64,000 nucleotides of DNA, taken from assembly GCA_047967505.1 (NCBI GenBank), contig CM106539.1, one strand, 5' to 3'. This document shows positions 47,439 through 58,340 of this stretch, one piece after another (within the stretch, counting starts at the first letter, position 1; each line of letters starts with the position of its first letter). The position numbers and the translations under genes are program-made. The notes below the pieces were generated by a model. It did not search any database. It was not told the origin of the DNA and saw only the letters and a list, made by a program, of their open reading frames with translations. The stretch is from Dipteris shenzhenensis. Its lineage: Eukaryota; Polypodiophyta; Polypodiopsida; Gleicheniales.

Positions 47439-49531
47439 CTGAAATCAGCTCGCGCATTGATTATTGAATTGATGAAAGCTCAAATTTTTTTGCAAATTGT
47501 GACCAGATGCATCGATGATTTCGCAATCCAGCCTGGAGCCCTTGCCATTGTCGCAGATGCATGTCGAGGAGGTGTTGACGTTGAGATGGAGCTTCACAGG
47601 ACAGCCAACAGGGACTAGCGTCGATGGACAAAACACAACGGGAATCGAGCGACGCTCCTTCAGAACACCCAGTCGATGCACAAAACACAAACATAGCCAA
47701 CGGGTTGCAGCACCAACCTATACCTTGTGTAGATCTCTGCATAGATCTCTGCAGCAATCAAACTCCATCGACGACCTCCACGGGCTCCTGCCAGTGATTG
47801 CTGCAAGTCTTGAGCCTCATGTGTAGGTAGCTGCCCTGACCCTGACTTGGGTGCAGTCCGTGTAGTAGTGCTCGGCACCCAGTAATGCTGGATGAGAGTA
47901 GAGACTGTGAAGGGGAGGTTGTAGGAGCTACAAAACACAAGAGAGAGAGAGGGGTCGACAGGGAGGGGGGGTTGAGCAGGGAAGCAAAAGAGGGAGGAGG
48001 AGGTTCTGAATTGAGGCAAATTGTACACTAATGAAAGAAGAGGAGACTAAGCCAAACCTGGCAATGCCTTATAGGTTAGAAGGGAGATGAGGTTATCTTG
48101 ATCCTCCTCCACAAACCATAATTCATTCAACTAAAACCCATATATCTAAAGCTATATAAATTTTACGTTTTTATATATGAAAACATGCACACTTTAAAAA
48201 CCTGCATTTATATTCTAGTCGACCAAAAAACAGGCATGTTTTATGAATGAAAAGCCATAAAATTTGCATTTTTAATCTTCCAAGTGTAATACCTATGAAA
48301 CACTTACAAGAACAATTTCCATAAACCTGCAAGTAGAAAAAAGTCAGGTGAAACCTAAAACTTTGTAGTTTCATTGTAAGGCTTTGCAAGTTTTTGGGGA
48401 ACACTGCAATGGATGCTAGGGCCTAGCCAAAGAAATGAAACTTTGTGACCGATGATGCCAAATAGATTCTGAACACAAGAGTCGCATTATCATTGGTGTA
48501 GAGACAATAAAGGGAAGAGGATGGAGATGCAGTAGGCATTTAGCAAATATAGATTCCAACCCATAAGATCCATAGCTTATAATGGGTGGAATCCATAGTT
48601 TCCACACACACTAAATATTTGTGAAAATTATTTTTCCCTTTCATAGGCATATAACCATGGTGGATGCCCTTTGGCCTCCTTTGCCCCACTCTCTCCTAGT
48701 CCTCCTAGCAACACCTTGTGCCTCCCCTTGCCTTGTGGAAATAGTAGCCCTCCTGGCGAGCATTTTCTCTTTGCCTTACACTGATCTCTGCTCATCCATT
48801 GCTTCAACTCGCCTAGCCATGTGGTTGCCCTCCTATCCACCAAGACTCCTAGCTATGGTGAAAGGGAGGTGGCTCAACGGGTTTCCTTGTGCCCCCCTCA
48901 ACCCTGTGTACATTAGGTTAGCTACTTCTTGTTAAATTATGCTAGGTTTCATTATTACTGTACATTGTGTTAATTGGATGTATGACTATAATATAACTGC
49001 ATTTAGGACCTATGCTCCAACGCCATGCTAACACCTATGTACAACCACATCCATGACAACTTGGGGAAATTTTAGCATTGTCCTTCTAATAACTAATCCA
49101 CCACTAGATGCCGCAAACAACAAGATGCCATTTCTAGGCATTTTTAGGCATTGTGTAGCATATGCTGCAAACAACAAGATGACATTTCTAGGCATTGTAT
49201 AGCGTATATAATACCTCAAGAAAAGATACGGTCTAAGGAAGCTAGAAAGGGTCTTCTTTAATCTTTGAAGATACCATACATAAGAGCCTTCTTTAGCTCT
49301 CAATGTAGCAGACACAAGGGCTTATGTTCTCCTAACCTACAAATAGCTTTATTCTTTCATTTACTTTGAATTCATCATTTTTACCATATTCTAGTTCAAA
49401 CTGTCACTGGTAGTGATGCTCATGGTACTTGTTGATCTACAACTCTAGGCACAAGTGCATGAAAAACCCTCAAGCATAATAGGATTCTCACTCAATAATA
49501 AATTCTCATTTTGCTTTTGATCCCTTGTTGC
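47439..49531. other. transposon interior, no gene recognised
   Basis: 47,439-48,030 is GC-richer, with short frames on both strands but no conserved motif, and may be intron or flank captured with the LHT exon. 48,060-49,530 is AT-rich. A near-repeat of catttctaggcatt...caaacaacaagatg is at about 49,110 and 49,165. The plus-strand frame at 48,621-48,935 is Leu/Pro/Ser-rich without homology. Confidence 0.35.
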
Positions 49532-50002
49532 TGTTAGCCCTCTCTACTCTGAAGACTAACTCGAAACGCACTACTGCGACAGATTTACATGCGTAATCGT
49601 ACTTCAGAACTGCGTATGAAAATTCATAGAGTAGAACAGTGATCGGCAGAATCATTCATGATAAAACAATAAGGCAGATGCAATAGAATCTCTGTATAAC
49701 ATTTCTCCGAGCAGTACAACACCGTACTCTCTGATACATAGCACTGATCCTTGCTCCGATCCTCATCAATGAGCCTCAATTGATCTCTCTGAATGATCGC
49801 TCTCTTCTCTCTTATCTAACCGGCACACATAACTCCTTCACGGTTGCCGTGCCTATTCAGTTCTCCGCCTGCCCCTAGAACTTCCGTCTTTTCATATCTC
49901 ATTAATAAACTAGATACAACGTATTAATAATAATCTAAGGACTAATGATCTAAGGACTCCCCCCCTAGCTCCTCTTTACTGTTGCTGCTTTTGCCCCTAA
50001 CA
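49532..50002. mobile_element. solo LTR nested in the transposon
   Basis: 471 bp beginning TGTTAGCCC and ending CCCCTAACA (6-bp inverted ends TGTTAG/CTAACA). It is flanked on both sides by the 5-bp repeat gttgc (49,527-49,531 and 50,003-50,007). No PBS or polypurine tract lies outside either end, so it is a solo LTR formed by LTR-LTR recombination. Confidence 0.82.
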
Positions 50003-50354
50003 GTTGCTATATGGATCCTATATTTTCCCAAGTGGGAGAATCCTTTTGAATAGGGCTATCTAAAAATAAATACCTTACTTCTTTACTCTCACAGGTTTTA
50101 TCCAATGGATTTAATTATAGGAGTGGCTCTCCACTATCTATCCTTTTTTAAATAATAGATCAATTGTTTGAGAGCCAGAAGGATATTTACAAAGGCAGTG
50201 CTAAATAGACTGAGTAGAACTTAAGAAAATCAAGTATAAGAGGCATCAACTTCAAAATACTCCTCCACCATTGATTCAATGCAATCCCTCTGTGGATAGA
50301 AAGAAAAAAAAAGAGAATGACAAGATTTAAAAACTTCAAAAAATAAATTCAAGC

Positions 50355-50575
50355 ATTCTAATCTCATCCTAATGAAAAGGCCAAAAAAGAGCAATAAAGA
50401 GAGAAAATTATAGCATCATAATCTCATCCTAATGCAAAGGCCAAAAAGAGCAATAAACTCGCAATAAAGAGAGAAAAGTTTTTATAATTCTCTAGAATTC
50501 AAGAAAGCATAGTATCCTTATCTCATCCTAATGCAAAGGCCAAAAAGAGCAATAAAGAGAGAAAAGATTTTTAGA
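50355..50575. repeat. three copies of a short AT-rich unit
   Basis: The phrase tctcatcctaatgcaaaggcc with aaaaagagcaataaagagag occurs at about 50,361, 50,425 and 50,521. The second and third copies also share gaattctctagaattcaag, a palindromic block. Confidence 0.75.
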
Positions 50576-50819
50576 ATTCTCTAGAATTCAAGAAAATGCA
50601 AGAGGAGCGCTTACTCATTTCAAAAGGAAAATGCCAGTACTAGCATTTCAAAATGTCCCATGACATAAGCCACTCTACGCAAATATCCATGTCACATGTT
50701 GCAAGCTTCTAGATAATTTTTAATATAAAATGCCCTTCTGTATATTAACCTTTGGGTATTAAATTACTTCCTTATGTATATATAATTATGTAAGTAATTG
50801 AATTAATAAAAACCCATCT

Positions 50820-50866
50820 GTTGAACTCACGTGATAGGGTTACATATGACAAGTGACCCCCCCGAG
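50820..50866 (-). repeat. right terminal inverted repeat
   Basis: 15 bp perfect inverse of the left end, with CACGTG at 50,828-50,833 and the conserved subterminal phrase gttgaactcacgtgataggg that is also in both MITEs. Confidence 0.92.
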
Positions 50867-50874
50867 GTCACAAA

Positions 50875-53804
50875 CATGTAGAACATGAGCATAAACGTCT
50901 AGAGCAAGAAATGGTGGATGTCAAGTATAAGGATGATGAAACACAAGCCTTGAGTGCACAGGAATTAAAAAAAATAGAAGAAGATGAAGGTCGATCCACT
51001 ACAGTTATGCTAGAAGCTCTTGCTAGCAAACCACGACGTGAAATGCAAAAGGCTAGTACTGTAAGAGCCACGGTTCCAAGCAGTACAAAAAGGCATCGTC
51101 CCACTGTAGAGAAAGATCATGTGGATGAAAAATGGTTAAAAGAAGAGAAAGATGAAGAAGACTCAGAACCCGAGGCTGAAGATGATCAGGATGAACTCAC
51201 ATCAATAAAAAATTTTAATCTCCATCTTAATGAAGCAGTAACAGATGATGATGTGGGATATATCTAGGGTCAAAGGACGTGGTTTGTGAATGCCAAAGAT
51301 GTGGAAGCTACAACTGTATTTACTAATAGCCAAAGCCTTGATATATCGTATGCACTGTAAATATACGAGGCTTTGAGACATGGAAAGAAACCTGTGGCAA
51401 GCAACGTGGTCCTTCGCACAATAGTGTTTTGTCCAATCAAAAATAGCTTTGTGGATCAAATAACATTTACAGGGCCTACACATTTCGAGGAAACCTTCAG
51501 TCAATTCTTTAAAGACAAGTCTCTTAAAAATATTCCACATGAACAAGGCGAAGAGGCACAGGGTGAGAATATGTTTAAGGAAGCAAAGAAGGAATTCCTT
51601 CTTCATTGCAGATTCCAGCCCATTGATGGTCAACATTGGGCTTATGCTTGTAATCAGATCGCCAAAGAAGAAAAGGAGGCCAAAAGACTCACTTCAGAAC
51701 AATTTTCAAAGATAAGTTCATTCCATTATTATTCTGCAACAATCTGTATATTCAAGCATGAGATCAAGTATTTGATTGAGTCCAAAAGACTTAATCATTA
51801 TATCCATGGAAAGCGTAAGATATCCTCAACATCAGAGGTCTTATAGAAGGCAAGGGTTATATGGACAACATTTGGTTCTCCAAATCCTGATTTGAAGCGA
51901 AAGGTCACAAAAGTAGACGCCGAAACACTCACAAACTTCTATACTTCTTTGAGTGCAGTTGTGCCTAGGGAAACTTAAGAGCGAGAAGAAAATATGACAA
52001 GCCTCAAGGTTGTGAGAGACAGATATGCCGACTACACTTCTATCATATTTCATCTTGTTGAAGTGTTCAATGAGATGCTTGAAGCGTGCATTGCTTGTGA
52101 GCGTGGAGAGTTGACCTATGAAGCTCCTTTGTTTATCTCCGGAAAGTCAAAGGTAATGGATAAGAAGGAGTTGACAGCAAGGATGTGGAGGCCTATAAAG
52201 TACTTACTTGACAAGTATGCATCCATGGCAGCACAAAAACTTTTAAAGAAAGAATGGTTTTTTGGAAAGAAAGACACAGACCACTGCATGGAAGAATGCT
52301 TCAATGTACAGGTGAGGCGTGATGCAGTGCATAGTGCCATTAAGTATTTGCTATCAGAAAAACAAATTCCACTTATTCATTGTAACATTGACTATAATGT
52401 GGTCAAGCATATAGCTTCTTTGTCAACACCCAAGGTAAAGCTATGGGCAAATAGGTGGATTAAAAAGGATGAAGATGGGTTAGAAATAGTAACCTCTTAC
52501 ATGAGAAAAGAAATCCCACAACAGGTGGTTGCATATGTGGAAAGATTAATCAGCGAGATAAGGATGCCAACAGATATGCACCAAAGCTTTCAATTCAATG
52601 TAGAGGTTACGGCAGAGTCTAGAAAGCTTGTGAACTTCAGGGGAGTTTCAGAAGATGACTTCATCAAGAATGAGTCAGCATGGGACAAGCCACAACTATT
52701 CTTTATCAATGAAGTTTCTAGCGATGATATCCATAACTTCATTGATAGAATAGTATATATCACCATTAGCAAAGTGGCAATATGCAACATTGTCATTTTT
52801 GTTGATAAAAAAGACAAAGAAGCCATGCAGGTTACTCTAGAGCGAGCATATTCATCAGATTTGAAGATCTATAATGGTGTTTATGCAGCAAAGAGAGGCA
52901 AGAGAGAATGTGGCATAGTGATTCAATCTCTTGAATCATTCTTCTTGTGTATGCGGAGTCCCAACCCTGATCACTCCTTACAAAAGTACATAAGAGGGAA
53001 TTCAAATAATTTGAGATTGATGCTAGAAGAGCAAGATATTCCCAGGTCCATACATTATTAAAAAAACAACTATGGAAGTCCTACAAAAAGTGGGAGTCTC
53101 TTGCTTACCATGATGGAGAATTTGCTACCGGCAGGTTGGGAGGTCACCTTGTGCAGGATGGGATATTTATTTGAGGATCTCCTCAGAAAAGCCAACTCCA
53201 CAAATATTATTGAAAACAAGCATTTCATGGCTTATTTTCAGCTTCAAGCAGATCTAACCACAGGCTATGAAAAAGAGGTAGAGCACAAGGAGAATGATGA
53301 CATGGATGATGACCTTGAAGATCATAATGTCCCAGTTGATGATGATGAAAAGATGGACTTACATGACCCGTTCAGAGAGAGATTGGTGGATGAAGAGAAA
53401 GATGATGATGCCTTCTTTGATAATTATGGCTCGCAGGGTTATGTAAAAAGACCACTACGACAATACTTAGCGGTATGAACTCTCTATTTCTTAACTAAAT
53501 ACAAATTTTTAAATAAGATTTAAATTTAAAGATAATGAATCTAATCTCTCATATTTGTTTACAGGCAATAGAGGGAGAAGAAATAGATGAAGTCAATATG
53601 GAGGCACTTCCTTCTACTTTAGCAATGCAACCACCTCTAAATTTGATCGAAGAATCCCATGAGCACAAGAGCTTTAAAGACACCATGGAAAAGCAGAATG
53701 ACCACAAACATAGAATACAAGCTATGATAGACACCCATTCTGGAAATTTAGCTGCATTGGATAAAATGGAAAGCTCATTTGAAATTAGGATTGTTTTGAA
53801 ATGA
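50875..53804 (+). pseudogene. unrecognised multi-exon coding region, part 2
   Basis: Plus-strand frames at 50,875-51,267 (acidic, Lys/Glu-rich, coiled-coil-like), 51,373-51,846, 51,994-53,061 (355 residues) and 53,101-53,472, then a GT-AG intron (53,473-53,564) and a last exon 53,565-53,804. Stops or frame changes near 51,268, 51,847, 51,980 and 53,062 separate the frames. The 355-residue part has a mixed alpha/beta look (WDKPQLFFINEVSSDDIHNF, VAICNIVIFVDKKD, RECGIVIQSLESFFLCMRSP), loosely like a Rossmann-type fold. The end is acidic (MDDDLEDHN). No family is recognised. It is followed directly by CACTA TNP2 sequence, so it could be that element's or another transposon's accessory gene. Confidence 0.5.
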
Positions 53805-53924
53805 GAAACTCAATATTTGAGCTTTGGTAGAGAGGAGCTTTTAATCCTCTCCAATCCTTTAAAAGAGGTTAATGACAATGTTATCCTGGCCATTCTCAGG
53901 TAACGTTTGTTTAATCGTTGCTAC

Positions 53925-54030
53925 TTCAATGAGCTAACATTTGTTTATTTGTTTACAGTCAATTTCCTAGTGCAGAATGTAAATCAATTCTATGAGCTAA
54001 CATTTGTTTATTTCTTAATGCAGTGTAGTT
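53925..54030. repeat. 62-bp tandem duplication
   Basis: The phrase tgagctaacatttgtttattt occurs at about 53,930 and 53,992 with similar flanks (cagt...tttcctagtgcagaat). Confidence 0.7.
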
Positions 54031-54039
54031 ATTTCTCAG

Positions 54040-54817
54040 CTTCCTAGTGCAGTGCAGAATCATGTCTACATGCTCGATGCTCTCCTTTCTTCTATTCTTA
54101 GCTCTCCTCAAAAGACTATAGAAGATGCTTGTACTTGGTTAAGCCCTTTGAATATATCCACTGATGACACATTGAGGATTCCCGTAGATTGTGCAGCTTG
54201 GAAGCACATAGACAATCAGTGGCTAGACTTTGCAAGGGAGCCACGCAACTTACATCTTGGGCTCACCATGGACGGCGTGAACCCTTTCAGGTTACACTCG
54301 ACATGGCCCATAGTTTTGGTGAATTACAATATCCCACCATGGCTAACAATAAACAAGGGACACCTCATGCTTGCACTACTTGTGCCAGGAAAGTACAAGG
54401 CCAAAAATATGGATGTGTACATGGCACCTTTGATAGAGGAGTTACAGATCTTATGGAAAGGAGTGTAGGTCTTTGATATTTCTAGAGCTCCTAAACATAC
54501 CAATGACATTTTGGTCATGGGAATCTTGATGTGGACCATGCATGACTACCCAAGATATGGAGTTCGCAGGTATGTGGTTGTGTCTTTACATGTATAATAT
54601 AGGATTATGCTTTTATGTCTCTCTTTCGCACGCATGTCTTATACTAACAGATTCATGCATGCGTGCATGACTTGTTACAAGTGGGTACCATGCTTGTCTT
54701 GTTTGTGAACCGGGTTTGAGACTGCTTGCAGGATACTCCAACAATATGAGGAAAAATGCTTATGAAGCTCATGCTCGATTCCTTCTGTTGGACAACCTCA
54801 TGCGTCGTGGAATTTAG
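54040..54817 (+). pseudogene. CACTA TNP2-type transposase fragment
   Basis: The central TNP2 region: CAAWKHIDNQWLDFAREPRN, HLGLTMDGVNPFR, STWPIVLVNYNIPPWL, LMLALLVPGKYKAKNMDVYM and APLIEELQILWKG, then after a TAG at 54,466 RAPKHTNDILVM and MWTMHDYPRYG up to a donor at 54,570. A second exon near 54,680-54,816 codes SGYHACLVCEPGLR and RFLLLDNLMRRG. This is the same portion as 9564-8767 on the other strand but from a different copy. The N-terminal TNP2 exon and the C-terminal half are absent. Confidence 0.88.
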
Positions 54818-54829
54818 GATCTTTGTCTG

Positions 54830-55777
54830 CAGATACTAGATAATTGTGTTTGCGTGATTGCACAGGCACAAGATCATCTAGATCAACAATCTGGCTATGG
54901 GCTTCTCCGATTTCAGTACATCCAGCAACATCTTTATATGGTTCAGCTAAAAGATCGTATTCATGAACTTCATATTCATCTCCATGATCAGCCTTGGAGC
55001 CCTCCTTAGAATCTCCCTCTCGTTCTCTGCCAAGATGTTCTTCATGTGAATCATGTCCTTGGGCTTAGTGTCCTTTGCTGCATGCGATGTTCATTGGCTC
55101 TTTTGCTTGTTGGAATTGCTCCAAATCAAGGCTTTTGTCAAATTTTTCCCCAGGATGAAACTGAGTGCCAATGGTAAGACACAAATGTAGGGAAGTCTTT
55201 CTTTTCACCCTCCAATAGGGCCTTTTCATCTTCTGCAACAGGATTATGAAGGGGAAGGCGTGCACTCCTTCGACATCATTAGTATATTCAAAATGCATGG
55301 ATGAAAATTGAAATTGTTTACCAGGATTGCCATGTTGTGGCTTGGATTCTTTGCGTAGTTTCCCTTCTATGAGTTTTTGCAAGTCTCATCTGCACGTATC
55401 TCCTTTTGTGGGTTTGTAGGGGTCTCGAAGCCCGTCTTTGCCATTTTTGGGCAGGGGTTCTTCTCCTACTTTTGGCCGAAGAGTGCCTTCTTCTCCATCC
55501 TTGTGGACGATCAGGGATTGCACGCCCTGCTTTTCTCGTATTTGAGGCTGGAGTGAGCCTATTTTTGGGTCTTCTCGCCCATTTCCTTCACTATTTGAGG
55601 GCTGGTGTCCTGCACCTATTAATGCTCCTCTGGCCGGGATCTCGCCTTGTTCTTCTCCTCTTTCTATGGGCGGGAGGTTGCCTCTGTGCAGGACTGCGTT
55701 ATCTGCATTTGCTCCTTCATTGAGGAGAATCAACACGCCATGCCTGTGGCAAAAGCGTGGCTGGTTTGGGCCCTAGC
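54830..55777 (-). pseudogene. LTR-retrotransposon gag-proximal fragment
   Basis: Minus-strand open frames at 55,736-55,386 and 55,382-55,065 are separated by a single stop and lie directly downstream of a PBS, where gag starts. The first is Gly/Glu/Arg/Pro-rich and low-complexity (NLPPIERGEEQGEIPA); the second contains ALHF-like text but no gag domain I can name. Sequence continues to about 54,830, where TNP2 sequence takes over, so the element is cut there. Confidence 0.45.
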
Positions 55778-55778
55778 T

Positions 55779-55792
55779 GGCCTCTGATACCA
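55779..55792 (-). other. primer-binding site for initiator tRNA-Met
   Basis: Minus strand TGGTATCAGAGGCC abuts the LTR end TTCCCACA. It sets this element's orientation and makes 55,793-57,016 a 5' LTR. Confidence 0.75.
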
Positions 55793-57016
55793 TGTGGGAA
55801 TACACAGAGTTGTGCGCATACGAGTAGAAACTGTTGTATATTCATTGATGATAGCTCGATTACAGACAACGGTTGTGCCGATTGGCATCACACTGTAAGT
55901 GTGTGTAAATGTAAGACTTTACGGCTTAATTCCTACAGTGTGCGGACGTGGCGATGTCAGAGGACGGTTCGCGACTGTGGGTTTTCTGCAATGGGATGGA
56001 GGGCTATATCAATCATCGAACAGGGAGGGCGTGGCAATGCGAGAGGACGAGTCGTTGCTGTGTCCGTGGCGATGCAGGAGGAGCACTCTCTGCAGATTAC
56101 GGATGGAGGGTTGTATCTATTGTTGAAAAGGTCAGCCATTCTTGGCTTGCATCTCTTCAAGAATCGAATAAGGAGGTATGGGGATAATCGTGTCACGCTG
56201 ATTCCTATATGCTCTGACACGATGTAGGTTAGCATTTGCATGATTATAAATCATTTTTGTCGATTGTTTAGCTGCAAGATGGTCGTGTATGCTATGTGTG
56301 CTTCCTGCTATGACGATTTCGATACAGAGATGGAGATTCTGAAGGTTTTAGTCACGGGAGCGTTCTGTGGTTTTCTTTCATTCAAATGCATGCAGTCGAT
56401 GATTACCGATAGTTGGATCGTGTCTGCTTTTTCAGTTCGACTGTTGGAGGGCTCTATGTTTGAGGGTGGCTGTGCATAGGCTTGGCTCGTCTCTGGGGTT
56501 CGAGGGTATGCTGCCTGGTTCTGTGAGCGATCGGGTGGAAATGTGGTGGTGATAGCGGCTCTGCTTTCTGGGGTTAGACATTGTGTCTGAAGGTCGTGAT
56601 AGCCGTGATGGGGGTTTGGGGATCGCGTATATTTTGTTAATGTCTGGGTTTCGGGGGTGGGGTTGGATGCTGCATTTCAGGGTCGTGATAGCTGTGATGG
56701 GGGATTGGAGGCTGTGCATGAAGGTCGCGACAATAGCCGTGATGGGGGTTTGGGGATCGCGTATGTTTTCCTCATCTATGGGTTTCGGAGGTGGGATTGG
56801 ATGCTGCATTTCAGGGTCGTGATAGCTGCGATGGGGATTGGGAGTTGCATGTATTTGGTTGAGCTCAAAGTTTCGGGGGTGCGTTGCATGCTTTAGCGTG
56901 TTGTGTGTTGGTTTAGGGTCCTTAGCGCTGGATGTGGTTTGCTTGATTGCATTGTGCATGAACGTGTTGTTGAGTTTGTAATGGCTTGGGTCTCATATAG
57001 GTAATCATCCCCCACA
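55793..57016 (-). mobile_element. 5' LTR (about 1.2 kb) of a minus-strand LTR element
   Basis: On the plus strand it begins TGTGGGAATACAC and ends ATCATCCCCCACA, with the 6-bp inverted ends TGTGGG/CCCACA. The inner end is fixed by the PBS. The outer end is inferred from the inverted termini and is less certain. Inside is a duplicated block (next entry). The other LTR is not in the window. Confidence 0.55.
56590..56870. repeat. two copies of a 136-bp unit in the LTR
   Basis: The unit containing tagccgtgatgggggtttgg, ggatcgcgtat and ggatgctgcatttcagggtc occurs at about 56,600 and 56,736. The two copies differ by a few substitutions. Confidence 0.75.
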
Positions 57017-57617
57017 TTTTGATTCCCGTAAACAAACGTAAAGATAAAAGAAAGATGTAATCCTTTAATTCCATAAATTAATGCAATCGTTTAAAAAAAG
57101 AGAGGAAATAATAATTTGATGAGTGAAAATAATTGCATTTCCAGTTATCATTCGAGTCAAAGAAGATAGTGCTTTGAGATCTTATGTTTTCCCACATACA
57201 TTTTATCGACACATTTTTGAGCTAGATGACCATATCAAATATTTACTTTCTCCTTTTTTCTTCAACTAAATGGAGGTTCAAAACAATAGTTTGTAAAAAT
57301 TTAACACTAAAATGCACATGGAGATATATGGTGTTGTTGTTCTTTTTTTAAAGAGTTGCCATAAATCCCATACAATAGGATGACAACAATTAAGTAAGAA
57401 TATCAAGAAGGAATCTTATGGTGATAGTAGATTAGCATATACCATTCTTAATGGTCTCTTGATAGTGGCATTGAGCTCTGATAGAGTGAATTTTCTTGAA
57501 ATAGATGTGATTCATCCTCAACCCAAGAGAGACAATATCCTTGCAAAGCTGACATATCCCCTTTGAGTGTGCATGTTGTCAGTTCTTTGCTTGTAAAGTT
57601 CTTCGCCACCCCCTGTT
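57017..57617. other. no feature seen
   Basis: AT-rich stretch between the LTR and the RPA-like frame. The minus-strand open frame at 57,518-57,898 is antisense to the RPA-like frame and has no motif. Confidence 0.35.
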
Positions 57618-58340
57618 GTGAAAGCACCTATAATCACCAAGTCATGTCCCAAAAAAAAGCTGGGTGAAATTGATTTTTTGGATGATAAGAAAGCCAAAGT
57701 AGTTGAGGTAAAGGAAGAGTACCCACCATGTGTAGAGAATGTTAATGTGCCCACTCTCCATGAAGCACACAACTGGTGCGGCCCAGAAATCGATCCAGTG
57801 GTGAAAGTCCTACAGGTTTCAGAGATTGATTTGACAATCAAAAATTTTTTCTTCGATGGAATGGTCTTAAACAAATACGCAACACACATGCTCTCCAATG
57901 AAAATTATCATAGATGCTTGAAAGTGCATCTCGTTTCATAGAGTTGGCCTAGGCTTTATAACCTTACACATTGACGAGCTCTTTTATGGAGAGTTTCTTA
58001 AGTTTTTAAACATAGGTGACTACATCAGAGTAAGCAATTTCTCTGTTTGCTCCAGGAAACCGAGGAACGATGGAGGAACAACTGACTATAGCATTGCCTT
58101 TGATCCTTCGACTAGGATTGAGAGGATAGAACCATTTGGTATAGTGCCATAAATCTACCCCCAACAAACTATCTACCACTTCAAAGAGAGGTGTAGAAAT
58201 CTCTTAAACAAGGGTGAGGGAAATCAGCTTCCTTTAGCAACTTTGGCCACAACTGTTATAAAGCTAGGCATTTCATATAAGCAACGTGACGAGTTGATCG
58301 TAGGAGATGGGGACCTTCCTAAGGATCTGATAATAGTAAG
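57618..58340 (+). pseudogene. RPA1-like OB-fold protein of a Helitron, degenerate
   Basis: The first frame (to 57,941) has DPVVKVLQVSEI and FFFDGMVLNKYATHML, like the N-terminal OB fold of RPA 70-kDa subunits (P..KVL...I......DG........ML). After a TAG at 57,939, the next stretch reads in another frame as FLKFLNIGDYIRVSNFSVCS and TTDYSIAFDPSTRIE, the RPA DBD-A signature (L..GDVY.I.NF.V...Y.I.F...T..E). Later comes LPLATLATTVIKLG, then a possible donor near 58,336. Plant Helitrons often carry RPA-like genes, and Helitron Rep sequence follows, so I assign it to that element. RPA homologues bind single-stranded DNA. Confidence 0.6.

Larger units (their letters stand above)
38227..50866. mobile_element. 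12,640-bp P/THAP9-like DNA transposon with TIRs and 8-bp TSD
   Basis: Left end CTCGGGGGGGTCACT (38,227) and right end AGTGACCCCCCCGAG (50,866) are perfect inverted 15-mers. The 8-bp direct repeat gtcacaaa flanks them (38,219-38,226; 50,867-50,874). Beyond the perfect part, inverted similarity continues for about 45 bp to a CACGTG about 33 bp inside each end. Contents: DDE transposase gene (minus), zinc-finger/AT-hook gene (plus), tandem array, TTF-type zinc-finger gene (minus), captured LHT exon, solo LTR. Two 246-bp MITEs elsewhere share the ends. P elements and hAT both make 8-bp TSDs; the transposase resembles P/THAP9 more than hAT, but the superfamily call is inference. Confidence 0.9.

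Noticed and set aside
48621-48935. 104-residue plus-strand frame as a membrane protein
   Set aside because: Leu/Pro/Ser-rich but with no homology, no upstream signals, and an equally long antisense frame.
55386-55736. Plus-strand Leu/Cys-rich frame antisense to the gag-like frame
   Set aside because: It mirrors the minus-strand frame that follows the PBS; the minus strand is better supported.
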